In this document: positions 8,201 to 15,830 of the stretch, in pieces
Position numbering within the stretch: the stretch's first letter is position 1
How the letters are laid out: every line of letters begins with the position of its first letter
Source: Paenibacillus glycanilyticus
Lineage (GTDB): Bacteria; Bacillota; Bacilli; Paenibacillales; Paenibacillaceae
DNA length: 64,000 bases
Assembly (NCBI RefSeq): GCF_030161375.1
Contig: NZ_BSSQ01000017.1
Span: 1-64,000, forward strand
Direction of reading: 5' to 3'
Position numbers and translations under genes: made by a program
Notes under the pieces: model-generated
Told to the model about the DNA's origin: nothing
Databases searched by the model: none
The model's input: only the letters and a program-made list of their open reading frames with translations

Positions 8201-9265
8201 TTGAGTAAGTTTTGGAGTCCGCTCACGGCTTCTTTAGTTCCATATGTACCGGGGGAGCAGCCGAAGGACAAAAAATATATCAAGCTAAACACCAACGAAA
8301 ATCCGTATCCGCCTTCGCCTCAAGTGCTGGAAGCGATTCAGGCAGTCGCAAATGACGATCTGCGTCTCTATCCGGATCCGACTTGCGACACGCTTGTGAA
8401 GAAAATCGTCCAATATTTCGAGCTTGCTCCGAATCAAGTATTTGTAGGCAACGGTTCGGATGAAGTGCTCGCTTTTGCGTTTGCGGCGTTCTTTAATCCG
8501 GCGAAGCCCGTTACTTTTGCCGACATTACATACAGCTTTTATAAGGTGTATGCGGAGTTCTACCAGCTGAAGGCGGACATCGTGCCGCTGGACGAGCAGT
8601 TCAAGTTGCCGCTCGGCGCATTCAGCGGGCGGGATTCCGGCGGTATCGTCATTCCGAATCCGAATGCTCCAACGGCAATCTTGATCTCCCTCGACGAGAT
8701 CCGGGAACTGCTTGCGACGAATCCGGACAAGGTTGTCCTGATCGATGAAGCGTATATCGATTTTGGCGGCGAATCGGCGGCGAAGCTGGTGAAGGAATAT
8801 CCGAATCTGCTTGTCGTACAGACGCTTTCGAAGTCCCGTTCGCTGGCAGGACTGCGGGTAGGCTGGGCGCTTGGCAGCGAAGAGCTTATCGATGGGCTGA
8901 ATCGCGTCAAGAACTCCTTCAACTCCTACACGCTCGACCGTCTTGCGCTCGCCGGCGCGGTTGCCGCTTTTGAGGATGAAGCTTATTTCCTCGAGACAAC
9001 CGCCAAAGTGGTTGCAACGCGCGAAGCCGTGGCCAAGGAACTGCGGGAGCTGGGCTTTATCGTCACCGACTCGGCAGCGAATTTTGTATTTGTCTCCCAT
9101 CCTGACCATGCGGCGGAGCTGTTGTTCCAAGAGCTGCGTGAACGCGGGGTGCTCGTGAGGTACTTCAAACAGCCGCGTATCGATCAATATTTGCGCGTAA
9201 CGGTCGGGACAGGCGAAGAGATGTCCGCTTTTGTGGATGCTCTTAAGGAGATCATTAAGCGATAA
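8201..9265 (+). CDS. hisC: Histidinol-phosphate aminotransferase
   Basis: A PLP-dependent class I/II aminotransferase converting imidazole-acetol phosphate to histidinol phosphate in histidine synthesis; Bacillus-type HisC also transaminates aromatic precursors. NTNENPYPPSP near residue 30 is the substrate-binding hallmark. The PLP-lysine lies in TLSKSRSLAGLRVGWALG (about K211), and DEAYIDFGG (about 186) carries the ring-stacking Asp/Tyr. The 354-residue length is normal. TTG start with aggggag upstream. It stands apart from other his genes and is translationally coupled to the small membrane gene that follows. Confidence 0.94.
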   Translation: MSKFWSPLTASLVPYVPGEQPKDKKYIKLNTNENPYPPSPQVLEAIQAVANDDLRLYPDPTCDTLVKKIVQYFELAPNQVFVGNGSDEVLAFAFAAFFNPAKPVTFADITYSFYKVYAEFYQLKADIVPLDEQFKLPLGAFSGRDSGGIVIPNPNAPTAILISLDEIRELLATNPDKVVLIDEAYIDFGGESAAKLVKEYPNLLVVQTLSKSRSLAGLRVGWALGSEELIDGLNRVKNSFNSYTLDRLALAGAVAAFEDEAYFLETTAKVVATREAVAKELRELGFIVTDSAANFVFVSHPDHAAELLFQELRERGVLVRYFKQPRIDQYLRVTVGTGEEMSAFVDALKEIIKR

Positions 9266-9687
9266 TGGAGCCCTCTTCAAGACCGGGCTATCACCGGGCT
9301 GCATTATTCGTTGTTCTGGCAAGCGTTATTTATGCGGTAATCGGGAATACTTTTTTTCAACTGGCCTATCGCTATAGTGCCGCTATAGATGAGGCGTACA
9401 TCGTTTTTGCATTAACATCGGCAGTATACGCGTTGCCCGTTATATATTGGTTTCGCCGAAAATATTGGTATTTTGCTTTGTTTATCCCTGTTATTTGGGT
9501 GCCGATGCTGATGATTACCGGTTATCTGATGGGACTGGTTTTTCCGCTCCCAGAGGATGATTATGGCGCTGGCATGCTGCTTCTGTTCATACATGGACTG
9601 AATTTTGCGGCGGTAGTGTTAGGCGTGGCGCTTGGATTGACCGTGAATGCGGCGGTTGCGGCTTGGAGGAAATTCAGCAGGGAGTAG
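9265..9687 (+). CDS. Small four-helix membrane protein, function unknown
   Basis: A 140-residue hydrophobic protein with about four membrane segments (residues 12-32, 42-60, 66-90 and 105-130) and short charged ends. The ATG overlaps the hisC stop codon by one base, so it is probably translated by coupling. I do not recognise the family. The context offers no functional clue beyond co-expression with hisC. Confidence 0.68.
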   Translation: MEPSSRPGYHRAALFVVLASVIYAVIGNTFFQLAYRYSAAIDEAYIVFALTSAVYALPVIYWFRRKYWYFALFIPVIWVPMLMITGYLMGLVFPLPEDDYGAGMLLLFIHGLNFAAVVLGVALGLTVNAAVAAWRKFSRE

Positions 9688-9701
9688 ATTTGGTTATAAA
9701 A

Positions 9702-9726
9702 AGGCTAAACAGCCTATTTCCATTTT
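9702..9726 (+). terminator. Short weak terminator after the hisC pair
   Basis: A five-base stem, aggct/agcct, with loop aaac is followed by a T-rich stretch. The stem is short, so some read-through into rnjA is possible. Confidence 0.4.
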
Positions 9727-9738
9727 GTTAATTTTTCG

Positions 9739-9747
9739 TGCTATAAT
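9739..9747 (+). promoter_or_regulatory. Extended -10 promoter of rnjA
   Basis: TGC-TATAAT at 9739-9747 is a perfect -10 hexamer with a TGn extension. No good -35 is seen at normal spacing, as expected for an extended -10 promoter. The leader to the TTG start is about 70 bases. Confidence 0.55.
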
Positions 9748-9825
9748 GGTGGCAAGTGACTGGTTCGGATTTTTAAGTTTGAAGTATAACAATCGTCGTC
9801 AGTCTTATAAATAGGAGGATTATTT

Positions 9826-11502
9826 TTGAATAACCATAAAAGTGAAAAGAAACTAACCATTTTTGCCTTGGGCGGCGTAGGCGAAATTGGCAAGAACATG
9901 TACGCGGTACAATACGCGAACGACATTATTGTAATTGATTGCGGTTCCAAATTCCCGGATGAGGAGCTTCTCGGTATCGATATCATCGTGCCGGACATTA
10001 CGTACCTCATCGAGAATAAGGACAAGGTTAGAGCATTGCTAATCACGCATGGCCATGAGGATCATATTGGCGGCCTGCCGTACATTCTGAAGCAGCTGAG
10101 CATGCCGGTATATGCTAGCCGACTGACGATGGGATTGATCGAAGGAAAACTGAAGGAAGCTGGGCTTCTCGGATCGACGGAGCGGCATTTGATTCACGCC
10201 GATTCCGAGCTCAAGCTGGGCTCCATGAAGGCGACGTTCTTCAAGACAAACCACAGTATTCCGGATTCCCTCGGCGTCGTGCTGGATACGCCGGAAGGCG
10301 TAGTCGTTCATACGGGCGACTTCAAGTTCGACCAAACGCCGGTTGGCGATCATGCGGATATTCACCGCATGGCCGAGATCGGCCGCAGAGGCGTACTTGC
10401 TCTGCTGTCGGAGAGCACCAACGCCGAGCGTCCGGGCTTTACGCCATCGGAGCGTATCGTAGGCGCGAACTTCATTGATGCTTTCCGCAAAGCAGAGCGC
10501 CGGGTTATCGTCTCCACTTTCGCTTCGAACGTGTATCGTCTGCAACAAGTCGTTGATGCAGCGGCTGCAACGGGACGGAAGCTGGCGATTATCGGACGCA
10601 GTATGGTCAACATGATTACGATTGCTTCGGAGCTTGGATACCTGGATATTCCGGACGGCATGCTGATTGAGACGAACGAAGTGAACCGCTACGCGGATAA
10701 TCAGGTCGTTATTCTTTGCACAGGCAGCCAAGGGGAGCCAATGTCCGCCTTGACCCGGATGGCGCGCTCGAACCACCGTCAGGTGGAAATTCTGGAAGGC
10801 GATACGGTTATTATCTCCGCAACGCCAATTCCGGGTAATGAGCGCAGCATCGGCCGTACGGTAGACGAGCTGTTCCGCCTTGGGGCGAACGTTATTTACG
10901 GTTCCGGCACGCAAACAGGCATGCACGTATCTGGCCACGGCAGCCAGGAAGAACTGAAACTCATGCTTCAGCTGATGGCTCCTAAGTATTTCATCCCGAT
11001 TCACGGGGAATACCGGATGCAACTCCATCACAAGAAGCTGGCTGAAGCTGTAGGTGTACAACCAGGCAATACCTTTATCGTGGATAACGGCGAGATTGTT
11101 GAAATTGTACACGGCGATGCGCGCAAATCCGGCAAGGTGCCGGCAGGCAATACGTACATCGACGGACTTGGCATCGGCGACGTTGGCAACATCGTACTGC
11201 GCGACCGCAAGCATTTATCCCAAGACGGCATTCTGGTTGTTGTCGTAACAATCAGCAAGCAAGACAAAACGATCAAATCGGGTCCGGATATTATCTCCCG
11301 TGGTTTCGTTTATGTACGCGAGTCGGAAGGACTGCTTGAAGAAGCTGGCCGGATTGTGACAAGAACGATTACGAAATCCATTAGCGATAACGTGAACCAA
11401 TGGACAACACTCAAATCAAACGTGAAAGACGCGCTCGGACGATTCTTATATGAACAAACGAAAAGAAAGCCGATGATCCTTCCAATCATCATGGAAGTGT
11501 AA
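9826..11502 (+). CDS. rnjA: Ribonuclease J1
   Basis: A metallo-beta-lactamase/beta-CASP nuclease with 5'-3' exo- and endonuclease activity, central to mRNA decay and rRNA maturation in Firmicutes. FALGGVGEIGKNMYAVQ opens the fold. THGHEDHIGG (about 74-83) is the Zn-binding HxHxDH motif, and the beta-CASP region includes CTGSQGEPMSALTRMA and HVSGHGSQEEL. The C-terminal domain ends in RKPMILPIIMEV, as in B. subtilis RNase J1 rather than J2. The 558-residue length is correct. TTG start with AGGAGG seven bases upstream. It is monocistronic. Confidence 0.95.
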   Translation: MNNHKSEKKLTIFALGGVGEIGKNMYAVQYANDIIVIDCGSKFPDEELLGIDIIVPDITYLIENKDKVRALLITHGHEDHIGGLPYILKQLSMPVYASRLTMGLIEGKLKEAGLLGSTERHLIHADSELKLGSMKATFFKTNHSIPDSLGVVLDTPEGVVVHTGDFKFDQTPVGDHADIHRMAEIGRRGVLALLSESTNAERPGFTPSERIVGANFIDAFRKAERRVIVSTFASNVYRLQQVVDAAAATGRKLAIIGRSMVNMITIASELGYLDIPDGMLIETNEVNRYADNQVVILCTGSQGEPMSALTRMARSNHRQVEILEGDTVIISATPIPGNERSIGRTVDELFRLGANVIYGSGTQTGMHVSGHGSQEELKLMLQLMAPKYFIPIHGEYRMQLHHKKLAEAVGVQPGNTFIVDNGEIVEIVHGDARKSGKVPAGNTYIDGLGIGDVGNIVLRDRKHLSQDGILVVVVTISKQDKTIKSGPDIISRGFVYVRESEGLLEEAGRIVTRTITKSISDNVNQWTTLKSNVKDALGRFLYEQTKRKPMILPIIMEV

Positions 11503-11553
11503 TCGGCACCTAACCAGTCCACTTCTTTTTGTTTAGTGAGCCGATATATACAC

Positions 11554-11600
11554 AAAGGGGCGGTCCCATAGCTGAAGAGCTAAGGGGCCGCCCCTTATTG
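11554..11600. terminator. Bidirectional terminator between rnjA and ykkD
   Basis: A long hairpin (aaggggcggtccc...ggggccgcccctt, with inner tagct/agcta pairing) ends in ttattg on the plus strand and has T-rich sequence on the other side. It serves two convergent genes. Confidence 0.85.
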
Positions 11601-11620
11601 CGTTTATGCCCCGTTCGAGT

Positions 11621-11935
11621 CTAAGCAACAAGCTTCAGGCCTACTACTGCGCCAATGATCAACATAATGAAGAAGATCCGAAGGCCATTTTTGGGTTCGC
11701 CATACAAAACCATGCCAAGAATAGCTCCTCCGGTAGCGCCAATCCCCGTCCAAATCGCATAAGCAATACTCATCTCGAGCGTTTGCATCGCATACGACAA
11801 ACAAACAAAACTCATGCCAAAGCCAATCAACAGAAGAGCGATATTTTTGAAGCTGCGCTTCTCGTTCACTTTATTCATCATGACGACGCCCAGCATTTCA
11901 AACAAACCCGCGCAAATTAGAGATATCCAGTTCAT
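11621..11935 (-). CDS. ykkD: SMR family transporter subunit, YkkD-like (guanidinium export)
   Basis: A 104-residue, four-helix small multidrug resistance protein. The pattern NWISLICAGLFEMLGVVMMN, with the conserved membrane Glu in helix 1, and SYAMQTLEMSIAYAIWTGIG in helix 3 closely resemble B. subtilis YkkD as I recall it. SMR pairs of this kind work as heterodimers that exchange guanidinium or related cations for protons. The start overlaps the ykkC stop by four bases (ATGA). Both genes lie downstream of a guanidine-I riboswitch, which supports guanidinium as the physiological substrate. Confidence 0.88.
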   Translation of the reverse strand: MNWISLICAGLFEMLGVVMMNKVNEKRSFKNIALLLIGFGMSFVCLSYAMQTLEMSIAYAIWTGIGATGGAILGMVLYGEPKNGLRIFFIMLIIGAVVGLKLVA

Positions 11936-12294
11936 TTGGAAGATGCTCCTTTCTTGCCTTTACCGCCCGCCTCGGCGTGCTCCGGCGTAATGAGCTTGAG
12001 CCCAATGATGCCTACCAGGAGAAGGGCAATAAACAATAATTTAGCCGCGTGAAGCGGATGACCGAAAAAGACGGCTTCCGAAATAACCGTACCGGTAGTG
12101 CCGAGTCCGACAAATACGGCATACACGGTGCCGACCGGAAGCTGGCTGCTTGCTCTGATCAGCAACAAGAAGCTGACGATAATTGCGATAAACGTTCCGG
12201 CCCAGCTCCACGCGTTGTCCGAGTGTTTCAGACCGGTCACCCACAGCACTTCGAATACAGCCGCTACATAAACTTGAAGCCATTGCTTCTTCAT
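11932..12294 (-). CDS. ykkC: SMR family transporter subunit, YkkC-like (guanidinium export)
   Basis: A 120-residue SMR protein with four hydrophobic helices. VAAVFEVLWVTGLKHSD holds the conserved membrane Glu. SSQLPVGTVYAVFVGLGT matches the third-helix signature of YkkC. The C-terminus carries a short basic tail (GGKGKKGASSK). ATG start with AAGGAGG at good distance. It is the first gene after the guanidine-I riboswitch and terminator, and is coupled to ykkD. Partner and regulator together indicate guanidinium detoxification rather than broad drug resistance. Confidence 0.9.
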   Translation of the reverse strand: MKKQWLQVYVAAVFEVLWVTGLKHSDNAWSWAGTFIAIIVSFLLLIRASSQLPVGTVYAVFVGLGTTGTVISEAVFFGHPLHAAKLLFIALLLVGIIGLKLITPEHAEAGGKGKKGASSK

Positions 12295-12333
12295 GATAAA
12301 TCTTCCTCCTTACACGTGATGTCATATTTTGAA

Positions 12334-12387
12334 CAAAAAAATAAAACCCGGGAGACAACTGCTGACGCAGGCGACTCCCAGGTTTTT
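12334..12387 (-). terminator. Riboswitch-controlled terminator (expression platform) of ykkCD
   Basis: On the minus strand, aaaacctgggag pairs with ctcccgggtttta and is followed by a T run. The 5' arm overlaps the 3' end of the guanidine-I aptamer, so ligand binding would sequester it and allow transcription of ykkCD. Confidence 0.85.
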
Positions 12388-12472
12388 ATCCTTCCGTGAT
12401 CACAGCTATTGCTGTGCGTTTTCCCTCGGACCAGCCCTAAGCGCATACGGCTTAGCGGAACCCTAGAAAACC
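12374..12472 (-). ncRNA. Guanidine-I (ykkC) riboswitch aptamer
   Basis: Read on the minus strand, the leader contains the conserved blocks ctagggttccg, ctggtccgag, gaaaacgca and then acgg...gataaaa-cctgggag, in the order of the guanidine-I class. The first hairpin pairs cgctaagc with gcttag around a variable loop. It lies immediately upstream of the terminator and of ykkC/ykkD. Binding of guanidinium is expected to turn on expression. Confidence 0.92.
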
Positions 12473-12482
12473 ACTAACCTGT

Positions 12483-12510
12483 ATTATACACAATTGTCCC
12501 CGAAGATCAA
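12483..12510 (-). promoter_or_regulatory. Sigma-A promoter of the ykkCD leader
   Basis: On the minus strand TTGATC (12510-12505) and TATAAT (12488-12483) are 16 bases apart. The -10 ends about 10 bases before the riboswitch begins. Confidence 0.7.
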
Positions 12511-12531
12511 GGCTTCTAACACAGATAAAAA

Positions 12532-12590
12532 ATGGCGGCACGCAGCCGGAAGCCAAAAGCTTCCTTGCTGGTGTCGCCAAAAAAAAGAAA
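12532..12590 (-). terminator. Intrinsic terminator of the 70-residue gene
   Basis: On the minus strand, ggcgacaccagc pairs imperfectly with gctgcgtgccgcc, enclosing a second stem ggaagc-tttt-ggcttcc. It ends in a T run. Confidence 0.75.
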
Positions 12591-12618
12591 CTGCGGATTG
12601 CGGCTGAATCAAAGCTGA

Positions 12619-12831
12619 TTAGGAATGCTCGGCGTCGTATGAAGCCGCAAGCTCCTTGGCGCGTGCTTCATCCTTGCTGCGTACATGAAGCCGTTTCAAT
12701 TGTCCACCTTCCAAAGTAACCTTTGATTTCAACCCGCTTGACTTGAAAAAAGCATGAAGCCTGTCGATTTCGTCTGCCCGGGATCCCGCCTCGGTTCGGA
12801 AGGCCATCCACCGGTTCCACCACAGCACCAT
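12619..12831 (-). CDS. Conserved-looking 70-residue cytosolic protein, function unknown
   Basis: The frame is longer, but the ATG at 12831 has an excellent ribosome site (AGGAGGTG, seven-base spacer), giving 70 residues. The protein starts MVLWWNRWMAF and then has a helix-strand arrangement (DEIDRLHAFFKSSGLKSKV, GQLKRLHVRSKDEARAKEL). That looks like a small alpha/beta domain with many Lys/Arg. It has its own terminator, which supports a real gene. I do not recognise the family. Confidence 0.68.
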   Translation of the reverse strand: MVLWWNRWMAFRTEAGSRADEIDRLHAFFKSSGLKSKVTLEGGQLKRLHVRSKDEARAKELAASYDAEHS

Positions 12832-12948
12832 TCCAACACACCTCCTTCGCTTGCTGATTCGCCATTCCGTACATATGTATTCGGCCATCTGCCATCATGA
12901 TGACAGGTTTGTTATTAACAATTTACTAATAATTCGATAGTTGCTTCG

Positions 12949-12978
12949 TTGTTCACCTCGGACAATCAGTGGTAAAAT
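12949..12978 (+). promoter_or_regulatory. Candidate promoter of the aldo/keto reductase gene
   Basis: TTGTTC (12949-12954) and TAAAAT (12973-12978) are spaced by 18 bases, about 45 bases before the GTG start. Confidence 0.45.
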
Positions 12979-13024
12979 AGGGTAGCTGCAAAGCAAAATC
13001 CATTTATGTTGGGAGGAGAAGGTT

Positions 13025-13858
13025 GTGAACAAATTGACGTCCATTACGCAAACGACTGAACTGAACAATGGCATTCAAATGCCTTGGCTTGGTCTTGGCG
13101 TATATAAAACGCAAGACGGTGCCCAGGTGGAGCAAGCGATTGCGGATGCGCTGGAGATTGGCTACCGCAGCATCGATACGGCGGCGATCTACGGCAATGA
13201 AGAGGGCGTAGGGCGTGCGGTCGCGTCAAGCGGTCTCGCTCGGGAAGAACTGTTTATTACAACAAAGGTATGGAACAGCAATCAAGGCTTTGAGAGCACG
13301 CTGAAGGCATTCGAGGAGAGCAGGCGCAAGCTGAAGCTTGAGACCATCGATTTGTATCTGGTACATTGGCCGGTTGCCGGCAAATACAAAGAGACTTACC
13401 GTGCATTGGAGAAGCTGTACAAGGAAGGTTATGTTCGGGCCATTGGCGTAAGCAACTTCCTGATTCCTCATTTGGACGATCTGCTCGGCAGCTGCGAGAT
13501 CGTGCCTGCCGTTAATCAAGTGGAATTCCAACCGTTCCTGACCCAGCCGGATCTGCAAAGCTACTGCAAAGACCGGGGCATTCAGCTGGAAGCGTGGAGT
13601 CCGCTGCTTCAAGGCAATTTGGATGTGCCGCTTCTGCAAGAAATTGGACGTGCACACGGCAAATCGGCGGCTCAAGTGATTTTGCGCTGGGATTTGCAAA
13701 GCGGGATTGTCACGATACCGAAGTCGGTTACGAAGAGCCGGATTGCCGAGAATGCGGACGTATTTGATTTCGAGTTAACGGCAGAAGAAATGGCTTCGAT
13801 TAATGCCTTAAATGAAGGGCGCCGGCTTGGTTCCGACCCCATGAATTTCAATTTCTAG
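13025..13858 (+). CDS. Aldo/keto reductase
   Basis: A 277-residue NADPH-dependent (beta/alpha)8 oxidoreductase of the AKR5-like group (YtbE/YvgN type), reducing aldehydes such as glyoxal and methylglyoxal. The catalytic tetrad is visible as D51, Y56, K81 and H114 (SIDTAAIYGNEEG, TTKVWN, LVHWP). IPKSVTKSRIAENADVFDF near the end is the cofactor 2'-phosphate-binding segment. GTG start with gggaggagaagg upstream. It is a single gene followed by the Rrf2-thioredoxin unit; a role in carbonyl stress would suit that neighbour but is inference. Confidence 0.93.
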   Translation: MNKLTSITQTTELNNGIQMPWLGLGVYKTQDGAQVEQAIADALEIGYRSIDTAAIYGNEEGVGRAVASSGLAREELFITTKVWNSNQGFESTLKAFEESRRKLKLETIDLYLVHWPVAGKYKETYRALEKLYKEGYVRAIGVSNFLIPHLDDLLGSCEIVPAVNQVEFQPFLTQPDLQSYCKDRGIQLEAWSPLLQGNLDVPLLQEIGRAHGKSAAQVILRWDLQSGIVTIPKSVTKSRIAENADVFDFELTAEEMASINALNEGRRLGSDPMNFNF

Positions 13859-13931
13859 CAGTATGCTTAGCGAATAAGGGGGATGCTGCCGTCGCACCCT
13901 ATGACTGTGGCGGAAATCGGGCGGCCTGCTA

Positions 13932-13966
13932 TTGACATTTTGAACTGTAATTGTTATTATTACAGT
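13932..13966 (+). promoter_or_regulatory. Rrf2 gene promoter with overlapping palindromic operator
   Basis: TTGACA (13932-13937) and TATTAT (13955-13960) are spaced by exactly 17 bases. A perfect inverted repeat, actgtaat-N7-attacagt (13944-13966), covers the -10 element. Rrf2 proteins commonly repress their own genes from such sites, so this is very likely the autoregulatory operator. Confidence 0.8.
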
Positions 13967-13989
13967 ACTAAACAGGGAGGCCGTTCACA

Positions 13990-14415
13990 TTGAACAGCGA
14001 ATTTACGATTGCCGTACACAGTCTCGTTTATTTAGCCTATCTGCCTGAGCGGATGGCAAGCAGTGAAATGATCGCCGATAATGTAGGCACGCATTCCGCG
14101 CGCGTCCGCAAAGTTATGAGCGGCTTGCGCAAAAGCGGCTTTGTCGATACAAGAGAAGGTGCTGGAGGCGGCTACAGGCTTACAATTGATCCTAATGTCG
14201 TTACGCTTGGCGACGTGTACCGCGTCATGGCGCAAGGCTCGTTTATTCCGAGCTGGTGTTCCGGTAATCCGGGCATGGACTGCGTCGTTGGCTCGAACAT
14301 GAACCAGGTGATGTTCGGGATCTTCTGTACGGCCGAGAAGCAGCTCGAAGGCTACTTCAACGGTATTACCATTTCCGATGTACTGAAGCAGATTCACGCT
14401 TGTGGCTGCGATTAG
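13990..14415 (+). CDS. Rrf2 family transcriptional regulator
   Basis: A 141-residue regulator with an N-terminal winged helix-turn-helix (SEMIADNVGTHSARVRKVMSGL, then the GAGGGYRL wing) typical of Rrf2. Four to five cysteines lie in the C-terminal half (SWCSGNPGMDC, IFCTAEKQ, HACGC). Their spacing is unlike the three-Cys Fe-S loop of IscR/NsrR, so thiol-redox sensing is as likely as cluster binding. TTG start with gggagg upstream. It sits just upstream of thioredoxin with no obvious terminator between, which points to redox control of the pair. Confidence 0.9.
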   Translation: MNSEFTIAVHSLVYLAYLPERMASSEMIADNVGTHSARVRKVMSGLRKSGFVDTREGAGGGYRLTIDPNVVTLGDVYRVMAQGSFIPSWCSGNPGMDCVVGSNMNQVMFGIFCTAEKQLEGYFNGITISDVLKQIHACGCD

Positions 14416-14479
14416 GTTATTATAAACGGTACGTGGCGGAATTCCCTTATCATAAACCAATTGGAGAGGATGATTCACA

Positions 14480-14791
14480 ATGGCAGTAGCATTGACAAAA
14501 GACAACTTTGCAACTAGCGTACAAAGCGGCGTTTCTCTGGTAGATTTCTGGGCACCTTGGTGCGGACCTTGCAAAATGCAGCTTCCAATCGTTGAAGAGC
14601 TGGCAACTGAACTGGAAGGCCAAGCAACGATCGCAAAAATCAACGTTGACGAAGAGCCTGAACTGGCTTCGCAATTCGGCGTAATGAGCATTCCTACGCT
14701 GATCCTGTTCAAAGACGGTCAACCGGTAGACAAAATGGTTGGCGTACAAAGCAAAGACGCTCTGAAAGCAAAAATCTCCGGTCAACTGTAA
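14480..14791 (+). CDS. trxA: Thioredoxin
   Basis: A 103-residue thioredoxin, reducing protein disulfides in the cytoplasm. The active site is WAPWCGPCK with C28 and C31. The cis-proline lies in MSIPTLILF and the fold is full length without extensions. The ATG follows ttggagagg. It lies 64 bases after the Rrf2 regulator and ends at a strong terminator. This may be the housekeeping trxA or a second copy; the window cannot decide. No thioredoxin reductase is nearby. Confidence 0.94.
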   Translation: MAVALTKDNFATSVQSGVSLVDFWAPWCGPCKMQLPIVEELATELEGQATIAKINVDEEPELASQFGVMSIPTLILFKDGQPVDKMVGVQSKDALKAKISGQL

Positions 14792-14810
14792 GAATTGACC
14801 GCATAGCAAC

Positions 14811-14855
14811 AAAAGCCAGGGACCTGCGTTATACGCAGGTCCCTGGCTTTTTTCA
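14811..14855. terminator. Bidirectional terminator between trxA and AraC gene
   Basis: A long, nearly perfect hairpin, aaaagccagggacctgcg / cgcaggtccctggctttt with a short loop, is flanked by A and T runs. It terminates both convergent genes and overlaps the last codons of the minus-strand gene. Confidence 0.9.
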
Positions 14856-15671
14856 GTAGAGCAAAGCGCCATTAGAAGAAGGCGCGTGACCCAGTACTTT
14901 TTTGTACGCGCGGTAAAAGGCGGAATAATCGCGGAAGCCGGCTTCCGTGGCGGCCGAGCTTGCGGTATGGCCTTGTTGGATCAAATTTTGGGCCATGACG
15001 ACCCGTTTATGTATCAGGTAATTGCCAACGGTTGTTCCCGTCGCTTTGCGAAAGATCTTGTTCAAATGATGCTTGCTTATAAAAAACTTGGCGGACAGCT
15101 CGTCCAGCGTCACGGTCTCCGTCATTCGTTCGTTTAGAAACGAAAGGATTGGGGCTATGGATTTGGCGGTAGCGAAATCCTGCAACGCATTTTTATGGGT
15201 ATAGCTCATCATGAGAATTTGCGATAGCAGTGCTTCGAGCCGGATGCGAAGCAACATGTCCCGGATCGATTCGTCGGCATGCCAAGCCTCGATCAGCTGC
15301 TCCAGGAAGGAGAAGATCTTCCCATCGTTGGAATAATAAATCCCTTCTGCGCTCCGGAAATTGTGGAAGGCCGATAACAAGGCGGTCTGATTCTCGGGAG
15401 GGAGAATGCCTGGCACAAAATGAAGCGAAATCCGCTCATATGGGATGTCGCTTTCGACTTTTACCCCATGAAACACGTGCGGGGCAATGAGAAGCAGGCT
15501 ATTCGGCTCCAGTACATATCGTTGCCCTTCCACCAGATAACTGACATTCCCGCCTATAAAATAAAACACTTCGTAGAAATTATGGCAATGAAGCGCATAT
15601 TCGCTTGTTTTCTCACGGTCGACCGCATGGTGAAGAATCAGGGAATCCGTTCGGATATCGACGAGCATCAT
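14853..15671 (-). CDS. AraC family transcriptional regulator
   Basis: A 272-residue regulator. The N-terminal cupin (about 20-120, with HCHNFYEVFYFIGG) is a sugar-binding and dimerisation domain. The C-terminal double helix-turn-helix spans about 170-265 (SAKFFISKHHLNKIFRKATG, then the second HTH AATEAGFRDYSAFYRAYKK). A GGAGGAGGAG ribosome site precedes the two adjacent ATG codons. It is divergent from the sugar isomerase/oxidoreductase operon across a 159-base gap, so it is a likely local regulator of that operon. Inducer unknown. Confidence 0.92.
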   Translation of the reverse strand: MMLVDIRTDSLILHHAVDREKTSEYALHCHNFYEVFYFIGGNVSYLVEGQRYVLEPNSLLLIAPHVFHGVKVESDIPYERISLHFVPGILPPENQTALLSAFHNFRSAEGIYYSNDGKIFSFLEQLIEAWHADESIRDMLLRIRLEALLSQILMMSYTHKNALQDFATAKSIAPILSFLNERMTETVTLDELSAKFFISKHHLNKIFRKATGTTVGNYLIHKRVVMAQNLIQQGHTASSAATEAGFRDYSAFYRAYKKVLGHAPSSNGALLY

Positions 15672-15830
15672 CGAAACTCCTCCTCCGGCTAATGTAGATT
15701 TAGTCTAGTGGATGATCGCTATATTTGCAATGTGTTCGTCCTCATTCGCAATGGCTCAAAACCGCATTGGGATTATAATTAAGAGGAGTAAGGGATAACG
15801 CGATTTACCTTGAGGAGGAGCCAAATTACG

